This document shows positions 1-12,259 of a stretch of 64,000 nucleotides of DNA, piece after piece (positions within the stretch are counted from its first letter, which is position 1; every line of letters begins with the position of its first letter). A model generated the notes under the pieces. It was not told the origin of the DNA, made no database searches, and worked only from the letters and a program-made list of their open reading frames with translations. Source of the stretch: Rhytidiadelphus loreus. Taxonomy: Eukaryota > Streptophyta > Bryopsida > Hypnales > Hylocomiaceae. The translations under genes were made by a program, and so were the position numbers. The DNA is taken from NCBI GenBank assembly GCA_947034895.1, contig OX344762.1, positions 80,408,981 to 80,472,980 of the forward strand, given 5' to 3'.

Positions 1-804
1 GAATTCATTTTGGTATGAAGTTGGGCCAACCTTAGATCCTGCACGCAGAAATTTACATTACAACACTCAAAGATGAGAGGCTGCTGATAGTCAAACCTGT
101 ACTCCAACAACTTGTAGAGGATAAAATATGAGAGAAACTCAGAATCCCAAGTTTAACATGTCCAATTCCTGAAACGCCAGTTACAGGCCTAGGCGAATTT
201 ATATATATTAATATACCTGTATTCAAGTAGCTGACTTGAGAGGAATTTTTGATATTGAGTTTCCATTCATCTCAGGCTGCTCATCTCCCTGGCTAGGTTA
301 GCTTTCATTTCGTGCAGTTTTTTTGTAAGAATCTTGAAGCTGCAACTGCAAGGACTGAAATATTTCTTGGCTCTCCAACTCAAATTCCTGTTTCTGACTT
401 CTAGGAGTGATGCCTGTTATCCCTGCAGCATCAAGTAGGCCACCCAACCCAATTAGGTCATTTCTGCTGCAAACTTCCCATTTGGATATCGAGTAAATTC
501 CCACTCCAGCGGACCTGATTCGGACAGTCTTTGAGCGGGATGTCCATGAGCTTCTCAAATCAAGCCAACTGCAAGGGTCCACATATCATAGTAATCTCGT
601 ATTTTAAAAAAATTATGATGGTTTCTCGAGGCTCCTGAACCGCCGTAGCCATAGCGTGCCTTCTAAATCCCCACGGTGCAGCCAACACTCCACTTCTATC
701 TATCTTGTGCTTGTTCTTTCACCACTTCTCTGTCACAATGTCGATGAGTCTTGTTGTTAGTCCTGAAGATTAGACAAAACATTAGCAGCAGAGCTGCACA
801 TATA
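1..804. other. Stretch without a supportable gene
   Basis: Moderately AT-rich sequence at the window edge. The only open frame of note is on the minus strand at 298-582 (94 codons, rich in Gln, Leu and Ser, ending in TAA). It lies downstream of the ADD zinc-finger exon on the same strand, so it could be a later exon of that gene. I see no family signature and no convincing splice junction that joins the two. Confidence 0.3.
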
Positions 805-1005
805 TTAGAAGGTTCCAGATTCTCGTGTAGGTGATTCAATGGCGTTGAGAATCTCTTCTCCAAAGTTGCGTTTGATGCAAGGCTTGCAAAACGCTTTTGG
901 ACAAGTGTCGCAAAGAATCACTGCGCCACCATTGCCGCACCAGTGGCACTCGTTCTCATGCTCAAACGAGTCTTGGGGATTGTCCTGCAAAACGGACTTG
1001 AGTTC
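805..1005 (-). pseudogene. ADD/PHD-type zinc-finger exon, ATRX-like fragment
   Basis: The minus-strand frame encodes a Cys-rich module with the spacing Cys-x2-Cys-x8-Cys-x2-Cys-x4-Cys-x2-Cys, followed by KRNFGEE. This is the characteristic second half of the ADD zinc finger of ATRX-type SNF2 remodellers, a domain that reads the histone H3 tail. A good splice acceptor (pyrimidine-rich stretch ending TTTTGCAG) lies just upstream on the minus strand at about 994-1003, so the exon probably starts near 993. The frame runs on to a TAA at 805-807 without an obvious GT donor after the zinc finger. No first half of the ADD domain and no helicase domain are visible within the window. It may be an exon of a gene that continues left of position 1 through a junction I cannot see, or a captured or decayed fragment. 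Confidence 0.55.
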
Positions 1006-1049
1006 AGAGATCATGAAGAAAAATGTGATAACAACAAAAAACTAAATCG

Positions 1050-2810
1050 CTTAACCCGCTTATGGTTTTGAAACGTCGACTCCAATTGATGAGAATTGAG
1101 AAAATTGTAATCCACATGGGGCCAAATTTTTATCTCACCAGAATGAGTGACGGACATTACTCGGGTCGGTAAAAGAATTTTAGATGCAATTGAATGAAAG
1201 GTGGTCCCATATAACCACCATAAAATTGGTGAAAAAACATATGTCAATCAGGGTTTAGGGATTTGAGAGGATGTGCCTTGGTGAAGGGGCTAATGAAGAG
1301 GAAATTGTAACAAATCTAGCAGACACCCATGTGGAGTACTGGATGTGACCACATGCTGTACACACAAATTCTGCATCGTGTTCATGCTATTTGTAGTGCA
1401 TTGGAATCCTCTTGAAAATAGTGACAATTGCAAAACAAACAAGAAGAAATAGAGTTAGAACCTCAGTAATGGAACCCTCCCAAAGCATTGGAATGGTTCA
1501 CTGTAAGAAACTTGTTTTTTTTGTTGACATGTGAAAAATGTGTTTTGATCTCTAAAAAACTATCAAAGCACTTCCATTGCAGTGTCAATCAAAATCCATT
1601 TAGTTTGACATGGCAAAAACATGCAAAAATCCATCGTGTTTTTGGAAAAACATCCCAGAAAACGTGACTCTATAAAGATTTTTTTTTGTGCCACATACTA
1701 GGTGCCACATCACTAATACATAGGCACCATGCAGAAGGGCAATGCCACGTAGGAAATGAGGTTGTGTTGCCCCTTGCTCATGTGGTGTGTGGTGTGACGG
1801 CGCAAAGTGACTAGGCATGTTGATGTAGTCCCACTAAAAATGATGGAGCAATCCACGTTTGTGCCTTTGGAATTGGTTTTAGTTTTCATATGTTAACCTT
1901 GACATCAAGTCAAACACAATGGGGTTTTTCTTGGCATAGCTAACAATGTTGGTATGTTTTCATTGAGGTTTTTACGGAGATTGCAATATTCTTTCTTCGT
2001 TGATCTACAAAGCATTGGTACAAATAGAGACATCTTCTTTGACGCATTGGCAATGGAGATGTCGCTGTGGATGATTGTTGAAGGTGTTGTACATGATGGG
2101 TACGTGACATCGCGAACATCCACTGAATGTCTCAACATTCCTTTCCCTCGATAAAGATGTCCAAATATATATCTTTGCCAATACAAGGTTTGATCTTTGC
2201 ACTTGATTTCTTTGTCTACTTTGGTATTTCATGAAACATCAATGCCATTGTTGATGTTTCAATGTACTTGTGGTGATTGTTATGGGTAGCACCCCCCAAT
2301 GTTTCAATTGATGTCAACACAGACACATGATTATACTTGACCTTATCAACCCACTATTCTAATGCCTTGAGTTCAAGATTGTCTAAGTTGATACCATAAC
2401 AAACATGCCATGTTTTCTTGGATGTCTCAATTAAAACATTTTTGAATATTGTGCATCATTTACATGTTGCTATTAGCAATGTTCCAAAAAATTTCACATA
2501 CATTGGAAAAATTATTCAGTATAATATAATTGCCATACAATGATGTTATTTTGGACATTTCAATATATGTCATAGACGTTTTTGTAGACATCAATTCAAA
2601 TGGATTGTTGTTTCACAAAACATGTATACTTAGTGAACACTTCTGTCACTATGCACTCAAAATTTTAATTAATTAATTTTAAACTCCCGTCCACACACAC
2701 CGGGTTTAAAAAAGAAATTTAATTAAAATTAATTTCTTAATTTTTCATCCCCTCCCCCTACTTGTAATTTTTTGAATGAGGTTAACATGACAAACAATAT
2801 GGGACAATGA
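1050..2810. other. AT-rich stretch, nothing recognised
   Basis: Only short chance frames on both strands. No domain signature, RNA gene or well-formed repeat was found. A small AT-rich inverted sequence with Taa/Tta runs sits around 2665-2735. Confidence 0.5.
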
Positions 2811-2814
2811 AAAT

Positions 2815-2955
2815 TCCGTATCCATATATCGTATCCGTATTGTATATGTATCCGTATTGTACAATATTCCAATATCAAGTATCCGTATCCATATTTTGAT
2901 TTTGTATCTGTATTCATATTTTGATTTTGTATCCGTATTCATATTTGGATGGATG
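2815..2955. repeat. Tandem repeat of a GTATCCGTATT-like motif
   Basis: The motif GTATCCGTATT and variants (GTATCTGTATTC, GTATCCATATTTTG) recur about nine times in direct orientation. The later copies form longer units containing ATTTTGATTTT. The repeat produces spurious Tyr/Ile-rich open frames on the minus strand, which I do not treat as genes. Confidence 0.7.
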
Positions 2956-2959
2956 GCTT

Positions 2960-4740
2960 AGATTCAATCTCAAAGATCAACGGCTTAAGAAATTTGGAGA
3001 AATCAACGGTATTCTGGAGGGGGAAGCATTTATAAAAAAATCAACTGCCTATTCATTTTTGGGAGAAGGGGGGCAACTAATGGCAAACCAGATGTGTGAC
3101 TGCCTCTTTTGGGTGCATAGTGAACATACGTTGATTTCATTGTTGCCGTGGATATCCGTTTGAACATGACATATCAACCTTGATGGCCTTGCAACATCTC
3201 GACATAACAATATATATCATATGTACATCATCTCTTGCATCATAGAAAACATGAGAGATGTGTAAGAAAATGCATTTACCTCAATAATGACATTGTACAT
3301 AACATTGATTTTAATAGGTATTTAAGTGTTGCTACTCTTAACGATTGAAATGACGTTCCTTAGGTGTTAGAATGGGCATCATTTGGAAGAGACACCTCTT
3401 GCAATGAGCATGTTCACTCTAGTTCTCCAATACTCACCTCAATGGAGTTATGGATACTACATTGAACAAATGATGTCTTCCTTAACGTTGTTTCCATCAT
3501 CACTAAGAATATTATGCATGATCTAATGGACATCAATGGCATCAAAATAAACATAAGAACATGCCCTATAATATGAATGTACGTCAATTGTAGCATAAGG
3601 GACAATATTTATCTCCTAAAGTGGTGTAAAATTATACGTTTCACTAGAAAATACATGTTCTAGTAGACATCATCTACATTGGTTTAAGTTAACTCATATG
3701 TATGCACGCAATTTACGGAAGAATGTTGTCTTAATTATAACTATAAAGTACATACATATAATTACACAATACATACACAAAAAGTCATTGGTCCAATCAA
3801 ACATCAAAGTGTTCATTTTCTTGGCATTTTCCATTGTCCTTTTTCTATGCATAACTCTTAGAGATAAATTTTTCTAGGTTTGAAATTAGAGAAACATACT
3901 ATTTTCAATGCTTTATAAATTATCCATATTTTACAAAATATATTCTAAAATTCACAATACTCAATGAAATAGGCATTTTGAACCAAAAATGGAAGGTGTT
4001 TTTTGCAATAGCCCAAAATAGTTTAAATTCTATTTCACAATAGAAAAAAATATAGTGTCACTCTAAATTTGCATATGACTTGAAAACAAAATGTATAATT
4101 GTGATTGAGAATTTTTTATATAATTGATACCCTCTTAGTGAAAAAAACGCTTGCATGTTGTCATGAATGTCACCATAGAAATTAAAAAATGTCATTGTCA
4201 TGTGGACCATCTATCTTCAACTATGTTAGTTCTAAGTGAGTGTGTTGTTAGACTTGTTGGGTGGTTGGTAGAAGGTTGGGGTTGTATGGCTCATAGGTGG
4301 GGTCAAATTGGGCTTTAGTTCCATAAGGTTTACAATTGCAAATCCTTTCTTTGGGTACATAAGATTGTAGCTTACTTAATTTGGGATCAACTTTTCATTA
4401 ACTATGAAACCCTTTTTTGTGAGATCTTTGGTCTCTTTTAGTATTGTGGTTGCTTTTAGTGAGGGTTTCTTTCACTTTTTGTCTTGTGAGGATTAGACTT
4501 ATTTTTTTGAGCTTGAGAGGTTGGAATAGCAAAAACTTGAGAGGAATTTAAGTGATATTGGATCTTGATAGTACTAAGGGTTGGGATCTAAGTTTTAGAA
4601 TTGTAGGTATAGTGAATATACTAAAGCAATATCAAAATTCTCTTTATTTATAAAACAAGTGTCTATTGGAAAATCAGTTTCATTTTGTTATTGTAGATGA
4701 ATTGGGTACTCGGATTAAGGTGGGTTTTTTTTGTCATTGT
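2960..4740. other. AT-rich stretch, nothing recognised
   Basis: Very AT-rich with short chance frames only. No repeat structure or coding signature that I can support. Confidence 0.5.
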
Positions 4741-4746
4741 TGTTCC

Positions 4747-5101
4747 CTAAATGAGATTCAGCTTTTCTATAAGTCCACGAGTTCCCCCAAGTTCTTGAAT
4801 TGTGGAAACTTGTCCACAATAATAGTTTAATGTGGCTAAGCAATTGCCATTTCAGATAATTTTAAAAATTTTAAATTTTAAAAATTTTAAAACTTTAAAT
4901 TTAAAAAATTTTAAAATTTTAAATTTTAAAATTTTAAAATTTTAAAAATTTAAAATTTTAAAAATTTTAAAAATTTAAAAATTTAAAAATTTAAAAATTT
5001 AAAAAATTTAAAACTTAAAAAAAAAATTAATTTTAAAATTTTTAATAATTTTTAAATTTGGCCAATAGCATGGAGAGTTTGCCTAAAAAGGCCCTCTAAT
5101 G
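4747..5101 (+). mobile_element. Degenerate CATTAG-family TIR element (copy 1)
   Basis: The left end reads CTAAATGAGATTC and the right end closes with CCTCTAATG. Between them are the family landmarks GAGTTCCC, a GGC..GCAATTGCCA segment and a final GGCCCTC block, as in the better copies at 34.4, 42.5, 44.0 and 57.3 kb. The centre has expanded into about 200 bases of almost pure A/T made of AATTTTAAAA-like units (about 4858-5060). It is non-coding and non-autonomous, and it is the most decayed copy in the window. Confidence 0.5.
4858..5062. repeat. AT-only low-complexity tract
   Basis: About 200 bases composed almost entirely of runs of A and T in an irregular AATTTTAAAA pattern, lying inside the CATTAG-type element. 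It is probably replication slippage in the AT-rich core that the other copies also have at shorter length. Confidence 0.75.
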
Positions 5102-5104
5102 CAA

Positions 5105-6980
5105 TTGAAAATCATCTAATTTTTATGTTTTTTTTACAAACATTTACTACAACCAAGAGCCATATGTGTCTTAGATGTCTACATGGACAATTGAGAGAAC
5201 ATCTTCTAGTTTTAGATGACATTTGTTGGGACACAAATGACCATTCAATAAATATACAAAAACGCGGGTCAACTTTGAAAATCTTTATTCTTTACATTGA
5301 CATGTCATTTGTAATAATGCACTGAGTTCTATGTGACAGCCAATGTAGGATTTGGAATTTCATGTTTAGGAACTTTCAGATATGCATGAGGTGTTGTAGC
5401 TACAATTTCTTCTTTCTTGACTCCAATCTTATAGAGGTGTTTCTCTATAGGGAGAGCAACCTTCATTTTATAACATATTCTAAGGCATTATAAATTTATA
5501 TTTGACATAAAATATGATGATTACTTGAAGCAATCATAATAATTTGTACAACACAACGAATGCAATTCGTATTCAAAATTATATAGAACATAAGCCCGAA
5601 CATAGGTTTAGGTAATTCTATAGACTTGTTGAAAAATCATAAAAAATGACCATAAACATTGTACACTCAACATGCTCCAAGTTTCTTTTTTGTACCTCTT
5701 AGACACTACTTTGTCAAATCCAAATAAATATGGTTGTTTCTCTATTTCAAGACTACTTTGTCACAATGTCTATATACACATTCTAATAGACATCACAATA
5801 TTTTCTTAGACATTGTTCAAGACGCCAACTTACTCACCACAATGATCCTCACACTTTGTCAAGCCTAGTTCAATGCAAAAATATTCCTATTTGTTAATTT
5901 GTATATGCATCAATGCAAAAATTCACAACACCCCTTGATTATACAAACTTGTTGAAATAATAGAGTAAATTCTATACACACTATGTTGCATACACTTAAT
6001 GGATTGTATACAATTAAATTTAGACCCTTATAAGTCTCATTCATTCACAAAGAGGTCCATGTCCATTGAACAATTGTTCTAGACAATTTTCTTAATTCAC
6101 TTAACACCTAAATTGCTAATTACCAACTAAATTCTTCTGTAACAAGTCTAAATAAGTCTAAACAAAATTGTACAAAATCATTCTATAGTACAATCCTATA
6201 GAACTATTGTGCACACAACTTACAATTCTCCAAAGAAATTGTACACACAATACACTATAATGAGCTAATTTTCATACCTTCTACACTCACTTGTAACAAG
6301 TACTAACAAAATTGTACACAAAAAGGTACAAATAAAAAATGTAAACAAAATTGTACACAAGATAGCATGTAATTCTACAACACTACTAAATTGAAGACCA
6401 TGGACTTGGATTACATTGCCACATTTGAATGGCCCCTCTTTCTCTCTACTTTAATGTCGTATGGTTTTTGGATGTCTACACAAACGTCATCAGTGGGGCA
6501 TCTCTTTGTTTTCCAAGACACATTGATGGGCATCACCAAACTCATTGTAGTAATTCATATAGTAAAAGATGTTAATTCATTGGATTAAAAATTCTACTAG
6601 GTAATGTGTACATGCATCAACACACAATGGTGCAAATGATCCACTGATCCCCACTTTGTGAAGAGGTCAAATCTTGGCATTAGTAGCCTTTGCAGATTTC
6701 ACTTTCTCCTCTAACATTAGTACCTTGAAAGTTTGCTCACTATTGGAGCGCTTAGGTTGTGGTGCTTTGATTTTTGAAACCCTTAAATTGTCTTGCATAA
6801 AAAAATTATACACGGTATATAGAGCAATAGAAGTGCAAGACTCTCCACCTACTACTTCCTAATGATTACAAAACTATACATTTAGTAAACAAGACCTTGC
6901 ATCACACTCAACTAATAAGGTGTACTTGTTGAGAATTGACTATATTGGTAGCCATGTTGTCTATTGTTGCCATAATCCCT
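5105..6980. other. AT-rich stretch, nothing recognised
   Basis: Many short direct motifs such as TTGTACAC and ACAAAATTGTAC recur at 6000-6370, giving a locally repetitive texture. There is no ordered tandem array and no coding signature. Confidence 0.45.
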
Positions 6981-6982
6981 CA

Positions 6983-8520
6983 TCATGCATGCACCTCCTT
7001 TGTCAAAATGTCAATGCCTGCATTTGCTAGTACAATTTTTTTTTGTTGAAGGAGTCCTTCTTTAACTTCTTCATCATCGTCTAAATCGTGCTCTATCAAT
7101 GCAAAGCGGTTGGTTAGCATAGTACAAAGCAATTTGAGAGGTGTGATGTCACATGACAAGAGTGTACAAGCCATCTCAGATTCTTGTGATAGACGTGTTG
7201 TGCATTGCATATTCGTCATTTGTAATGTTATGAAAATTTGCATCAAGTTTAATAGTCGCTTTAGGATGTCTTGCAACCCTTTCACGGGCTCTTCCACCTT
7301 TTTCATGAACTCTTGCATTTTGTTCATCATGGAAGACATGCCTTCATCATTGACTGTGTTTCCTTTTTTTTTTCCTACAATGGGGTTGCAATTTTCTTTC
7401 AGGAGCCTATTCCACTCTTTTGTCACTTCTCTATTCACCTTGCTCTTGTTTGATTCTCTATCCCATTGTATACTTTGTCACACATAGATAGGTCATGTTT
7501 GTCATGTACATAGTGACAAATCATCATGCAAAACATTCTGGACGTCATAAACAACATCAAGTAGAACATCTACATGAACATGATACCATTGCACACACAA
7601 TTCCTTCACAAGCTTGGCAATGACAAACTTCTAGAATGCAACCCTTTGTAATGCTTTAGTACCCTTGTGGCCTTACCTAACAAAATATTCCACATTTGTT
7701 CTAATTTATTTTTTATTTTCCTCTTCACTTTGTCAATGCACTACTAGAGTACTCTAGTGTTGAAGCTTTACCTTGAGGGATTTAGGACCATTCTTTTCTA
7801 TAATCAAGCTGAATTGAAAGAATACAATCACAAACACCTTTGTGATAATTGGGCCAAAGAAATTCTTGTTGATTTCCAATGTCAAACCTTGGACCTCCCA
7901 ATCTAAGAGCATAGCTTATGGAATTGAATCATGGCTTCTAAATCATATACAACTGAACAAACTTGTTTTTCATACCTTTTCATTACTAGATCAATAACTG
8001 GACTTGCAACTATGAATGAAACAATATGCCACAACAAACAAAGATATACTTGAATATAACTGCTTGAAAAAATATTTCTTCTCTTCTTGTGTTTGTCCTT
8101 CTCAATTGTTGCAGGGATCAAGCTCCTTCACAAAAAGTTGCACATCTTCCTTCTAAGACGCCTTCATTCTTCCTTGTAGACAACTATCTAAACCCACAAA
8201 CATAGGTTTCTTGATCTCTTCTTCCACTAGTTTGTGTTTCTAAGTTATCCTTCTCTTACTTTGCTGATGTCTTGACCTTCACTATTGAAGGCTTATCTTC
8301 ATCATCCAATTATGGAGAATCATACTCACCACTATACATCAAAAAACACCCCTTGCCAATATCCATTTTAATTGTATGTGGAAAGAAGACATCATTGTCA
8401 AAAACATTGACTCCTAAAAGCATTGATATCATTTTAGAGAGCATTGACATCATTTTGGATAGCATCGATACCAATTTGTAAGCATTGTCATGTTGGACAT
8501 TATTGGTGATGTTCAATGGG
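6983..8520 (-). pseudogene. Decayed coding sequence of unknown family (minus strand)
   Basis: Read on the minus strand from about 8520 down to 6983, the sequence gives a chain of protein-like segments broken by scattered stop codons and at least one frameshift. The best segments are 8310-8516, 7903-8121 (basic start, then a hydrophobic patch) and 6983-7438. The last is open for 151 codons, begins Lys/Glu-rich and Met-rich (possible coiled coil), and ends with an acidic DLDDDEE stretch. Amino-acid composition across the broken frame looks like real coding sequence rather than AT-rich noise. I do not recognise the family. A transposon-derived gene is the likeliest explanation given the surroundings, but this is inference. 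Confidence 0.4.
8400..8485. repeat. Short tandem repeat, unit about 24 bases
   Basis: Three to four adjacent copies of a unit like AGCATTGATATCATTTT followed by a short spacer, with point differences. It lies in the upstream part of the decayed minus-strand coding region and would encode Met-Leu-Ser-Lys repeats there. Confidence 0.5.
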
Positions 8521-8524
8521 ATGA

Positions 8525-9925
8525 AAACATAACCATGTCATCTATCTACATCTATATTAGTTCTAAGGAGTCATCAATCCAATATTCAATATCTAGTGAG
8601 TTGACACTAGGTTTTCATAGGATGTCATGTTGTGCTTGTGTACATTGCACAATTAATATTGAGGTCTTTAGTGTATGTTTTTGGTGCAAATGTATATAGG
8701 TGTTGTATTTTGGATTGTGATGATTATGGGTATTGAGATGTACCTTTCCTTTGTTTGTGTTTTCAATTCAAAGTTATGGACCCTTGATATTAGCCCTTGC
8801 CAACCGACCCTTCAATTTGTTTTAGAAGTTTAATGGTTACACTGTCTTGGGAATCAACGTAAGGTTCTTTTAGTAGATTGATAAATCCATCTGAAATTTC
8901 AAAGTAAAAAATTCCACCAATCACAAGATCATATATTCATATTCCTTAAACTTCCAAAACTATTGAAGTAATGTAAAGTTTCATCTTTCAAAATTTATTT
9001 TATAGAATTTGTGCATCTTTAAAATTTAAGTGACTTAATAATATTTTACTTAAATGAATTGAGAATTTATGGGAAAAAAATTAGCAACAAAAACTTGATA
9101 TTTCTTGGTGAAAAAAATCACTAAATGGTAGAAAGTATATGATGAAAGGAAAAAATAAATTCTTAAATAACTTTGACTTGGAATTGAGAAATGTCAATCC
9201 CAATGGTTAAAATATTTAATTTAGGGTGCTAATTACTTCATCTCATAGCTTAACCACTTCCAAATCATGTTCATCCACTAATTTATAATTTCAATGAAAG
9301 AAGATATTACTTCTACCCTCAAACTTGAGTTCACAATTTACAATTGATTTAAAAATTGAAAGGTATCAATACCGCCATTTTCAATTCGATCAACAAAGAA
9401 CCACTACCAAGATACAATAGAACATCGTTATATATAAAATTAATAAAGCATATTTCACTCAATTACTCTTCTTAAATGACTGAGGTTTTTCCTAGGAAGA
9501 GAATCCTAAAAAAATATACAATCTATAGGAAGAAGTAATCAATGAATTATAATATGAAGTTGATTAATAAGATCAAATTAATGTGAGCAACTTAATAAAA
9601 TAACTCTAGAATCCAGATCACTCGAGACTTCGACGTGCTAGTAAATTGTGACACCAAGATGTTCTTCCATTCGTTGTTGAATTTCCTTTGTGTTCTTGCT
9701 TACTCACAAACTCCCACTCAGGCTTCCGCCACACTCATAGTCTCAATTTATTCAATCTTTGAAACAATCTCAATCTCCTTGATCTCTCACAATTGCCTCA
9801 TCACATATAATCAATAGCTAGAATCAGTAATGGCACATGAGAATCAACAATCTAGGTAGGAAAACAAGGTGCAATCCTAACTTGTAATGAACAAAAGAAT
9901 TACTCAAACACAACAAAGAAAGCAT
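8525..9925. other. AT-rich stretch, nothing recognised
   Basis: No open frame beyond chance length, and no ordered repeat or RNA-gene signature. Confidence 0.5.
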
Positions 9926-9928
9926 GAG

Positions 9929-9929
<1 letters not shown>

Positions 9930-9986
<57 letters not shown>
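9930..9986. repeat. (AT)n microsatellite
   Basis: About 28 uninterrupted AT dinucleotides. It yields artificial Ile-Tyr repeat frames on both strands that should not be read as genes. Confidence 0.97.
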
Positions 9987-10356
9987 CACTTACAAATGGG
10001 GCATATATCCAAATGCCTGAATTTTTAGTAGTTTCTTTAGCCTTTTATACTATTTTTGAGGATAGTCGCAAGGGTTGTTATGACTGTTTGTTTGTTTTAA
10101 TTTAAATTTATGATATTGTTGTTTATTTTATTTATTTTAAAACTTTTACTTTTACTTTTATTTACTTCTATTTTTGTAGTGACATCTCTAGTCCTTTATT
10201 GATTTATTTGGCTAATCTTATTTTATTATCTATTTATATGTAGTTTAAAGTGTTAAATGTCTCATATTATTCTAGAAAACCTAAACTAGGGATTTCTAAT
10301 TTAAATTTTCTATACTACAAGTTATAATTAGTCTAATGAATCTCAAATGAAGAATT

Positions 10357-10627
10357 CATTACATGGAATTCAGACCTTTGGGAGGGCCGTTTCAAGCTGG
10401 TTCCTGTTGCTCAGAACCAGCTAGTGCTGTTAGGAAAAAAAATAATTAAAAAAATAAAAAATAAAAAATTTATAAATTAAAATTAAAAAATATTTAAAAA
10501 ATATTTTTTAATATTTGCTGATGTGGTCGTCTCTTGACCACATCAACATCCTGTATGGCAGAGTTCCCAGCGTTTGGGAACGCATGGGAACTTGCAGCCC
10601 TCTACATCAACAGAATCCCATCTAATG
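10357..10627 (-). mobile_element. CATTAG-family TIR element (copy 2), reverse orientation
   Basis: About 271 bases. The left end begins CATTACATGGAATTCAG and the right end, read in reverse, begins CATTAGATGGGATTCTG, so the termini are inverted repeats. The conserved block GGGAGGGCCGTTTCAAGC sits at the left, whereas the other copies carry its complement at the right, so this copy is inverted. The centre is AT-rich, with a TGATGTGG..CCACATCA stem. ATT precedes and ATT follows the element, a possible 3-base target duplication. It is non-coding. Confidence 0.7.
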
Positions 10628-10639
10628 ATTTGTGTTGTG

Positions 10640-11950
10640 CTTTTATTATAACTTTTATAGATGAATCTACTTGTGAATGAAATAGTGCATGTTGGAAATG
10701 TACAATAAACTTTAAAGTTTGAAGGCATTTTTTCCCTCAAAACCCCTCCACAATTGCCATATCTTCTTTCTTGAGCTATGAAAACTAAAATATGATTTAT
10801 TATCAAATATAACTATAAAATCTTGCATTTAATTTCTATGTGAACATGTAGTAAAATTTTTGTGGCATTTGATTATACAGATTAGAAAGAATTAGCATTT
10901 GAAGTGAAATGAATTTTTGTTTACCCAAACCAAGAGTTTTAGATGACTTTGACAATTTTAGATGACTTTGATTGTCATTTGTAATACATTTTTGCACTAC
11001 AGATTTTGAACTAAAAAACTTACCATATTCTAGTTAGATTATATCAAACACACCTCCACCAATTTTTAAAAGTTTTTGATACTTAAGAACACTTTCAAGA
11101 AAATCCTACCAAATGACTATATTGTGATAATGACATTTCACTACACCTTTGTGTAATCAATTATATTGTTATGAGCCTCCACATTGGTTGACAAATTAAA
11201 ATATGAAAAAATTAAACAAAGTAAGTGATTGAATTAGCATGTTAAGAAGTGTTAGGAAGAAGACTTAATACATAACTATGAATTTAGGAGTTTTTTATTA
11301 AATAGCAATAGGAACTTTGGGGGATTGATACAAAATTTTAAAAATGTAATTAGGAGAAATTGATGAAAAAATTATAGGAAAAAATAGGAATTTAAAATGA
11401 AAATGACTTCTAGTTAGTAGTATTAGAACAAAGACTAGACCACTAACCTAGAAATAAACATATTAAAATTAGGAAGGAAAAAACACTAATTTAGTGGTTT
11501 TACAAAAAATCAGTAGGATTTGCATTAATTTAGCCCCTTTTACACTAATTTAGTATATTTTTCAATAAGTTAGTGCATTTTCAGTAAATTAGTGTAGGAT
11601 AAAATTTAGGGATGAAAATTAAATCGTTAATGGGGTTTAATTTATGAAATTAGACTTAGGAGCTCTATCTTCACTCTCTTGTTTATTTTAAGTGTGCATT
11701 ATGTTTTTAAATTATTGGCATTTTTGGCATGAATTGGGAGATTTTTGTGAGGAAAATATAGAGATTAGGTGAGGGAATGATGTAGGACAATTTATCAATT
11801 AGGTTTGTCTATTTTGTAAGAAGAAGAATAAGTGAAAAATGATAGGATTTTTTAGGTCAAATAGAGGGTTGATTGGAATGTCCTTGGATTCATATTAGAT
11901 TAGAAGAATGATTAGGTTTACTTGAGCTACAATTTTGAAGAACGAGATTA
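10640..11950. other. AT-rich stretch with dispersed repeat fragment
   Basis: No gene. Around 10880-10925 the sequence resembles segments near 32300, 44360 and 58810 (TAGCATTTGAAGTGAAAT-like), so it probably contains a fragment of the dispersed TTAA-ended family. At 11490-11600 a TAATTTAGT-like motif recurs. Confidence 0.4.
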
Positions 11951-11955
11951 GGAGG

Positions 11956-12255
11956 ACTACAAAGAATTTGGAGTTGAAAATTGGTGGAATGATGCTCCTT
12001 GAAACTGACTTTTCAGCAAGCTTAAGCTCACCCCATTTGAATCAAGGACGAGGGAATGATGACTATTTTATAATGGAATATTTTATGTTGCAAGAAATTA
12101 GGAAATGCAACTTATAAAAATGAAATAAAAAATAACACAAAGAATTTTGAGTTAAATATTGGTAGTATGGTGCGCTTGAAGCTAATTTTTTAACAAACCT
12201 AATCTCGCTTCATTTGTATCAAGGAAGAGAAGATGGCAGCCATTTTGGAAGTGGA
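11956..12255. repeat. Diverged tandem duplication, offset about 180 bases
   Basis: The stretch 11956-12075 (CAAAGAATTTGGAGTTGAAA, then a CTTGAAACTGA segment and AATCAAGGACGAGGGAATGA) is matched in the same order and orientation by 12134-12255 (CAAAGAATTTTGAGTTAAAT and so on) with many substitutions. The duplication is old and has no coding potential I can support. Confidence 0.6.
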
Positions 12256-12259
12256 AGGT

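Noticed and set aside
9824..10105. Repetitive Ile-Tyr proteins on both strands
   Set aside because: Produced entirely by the (AT)n microsatellite.
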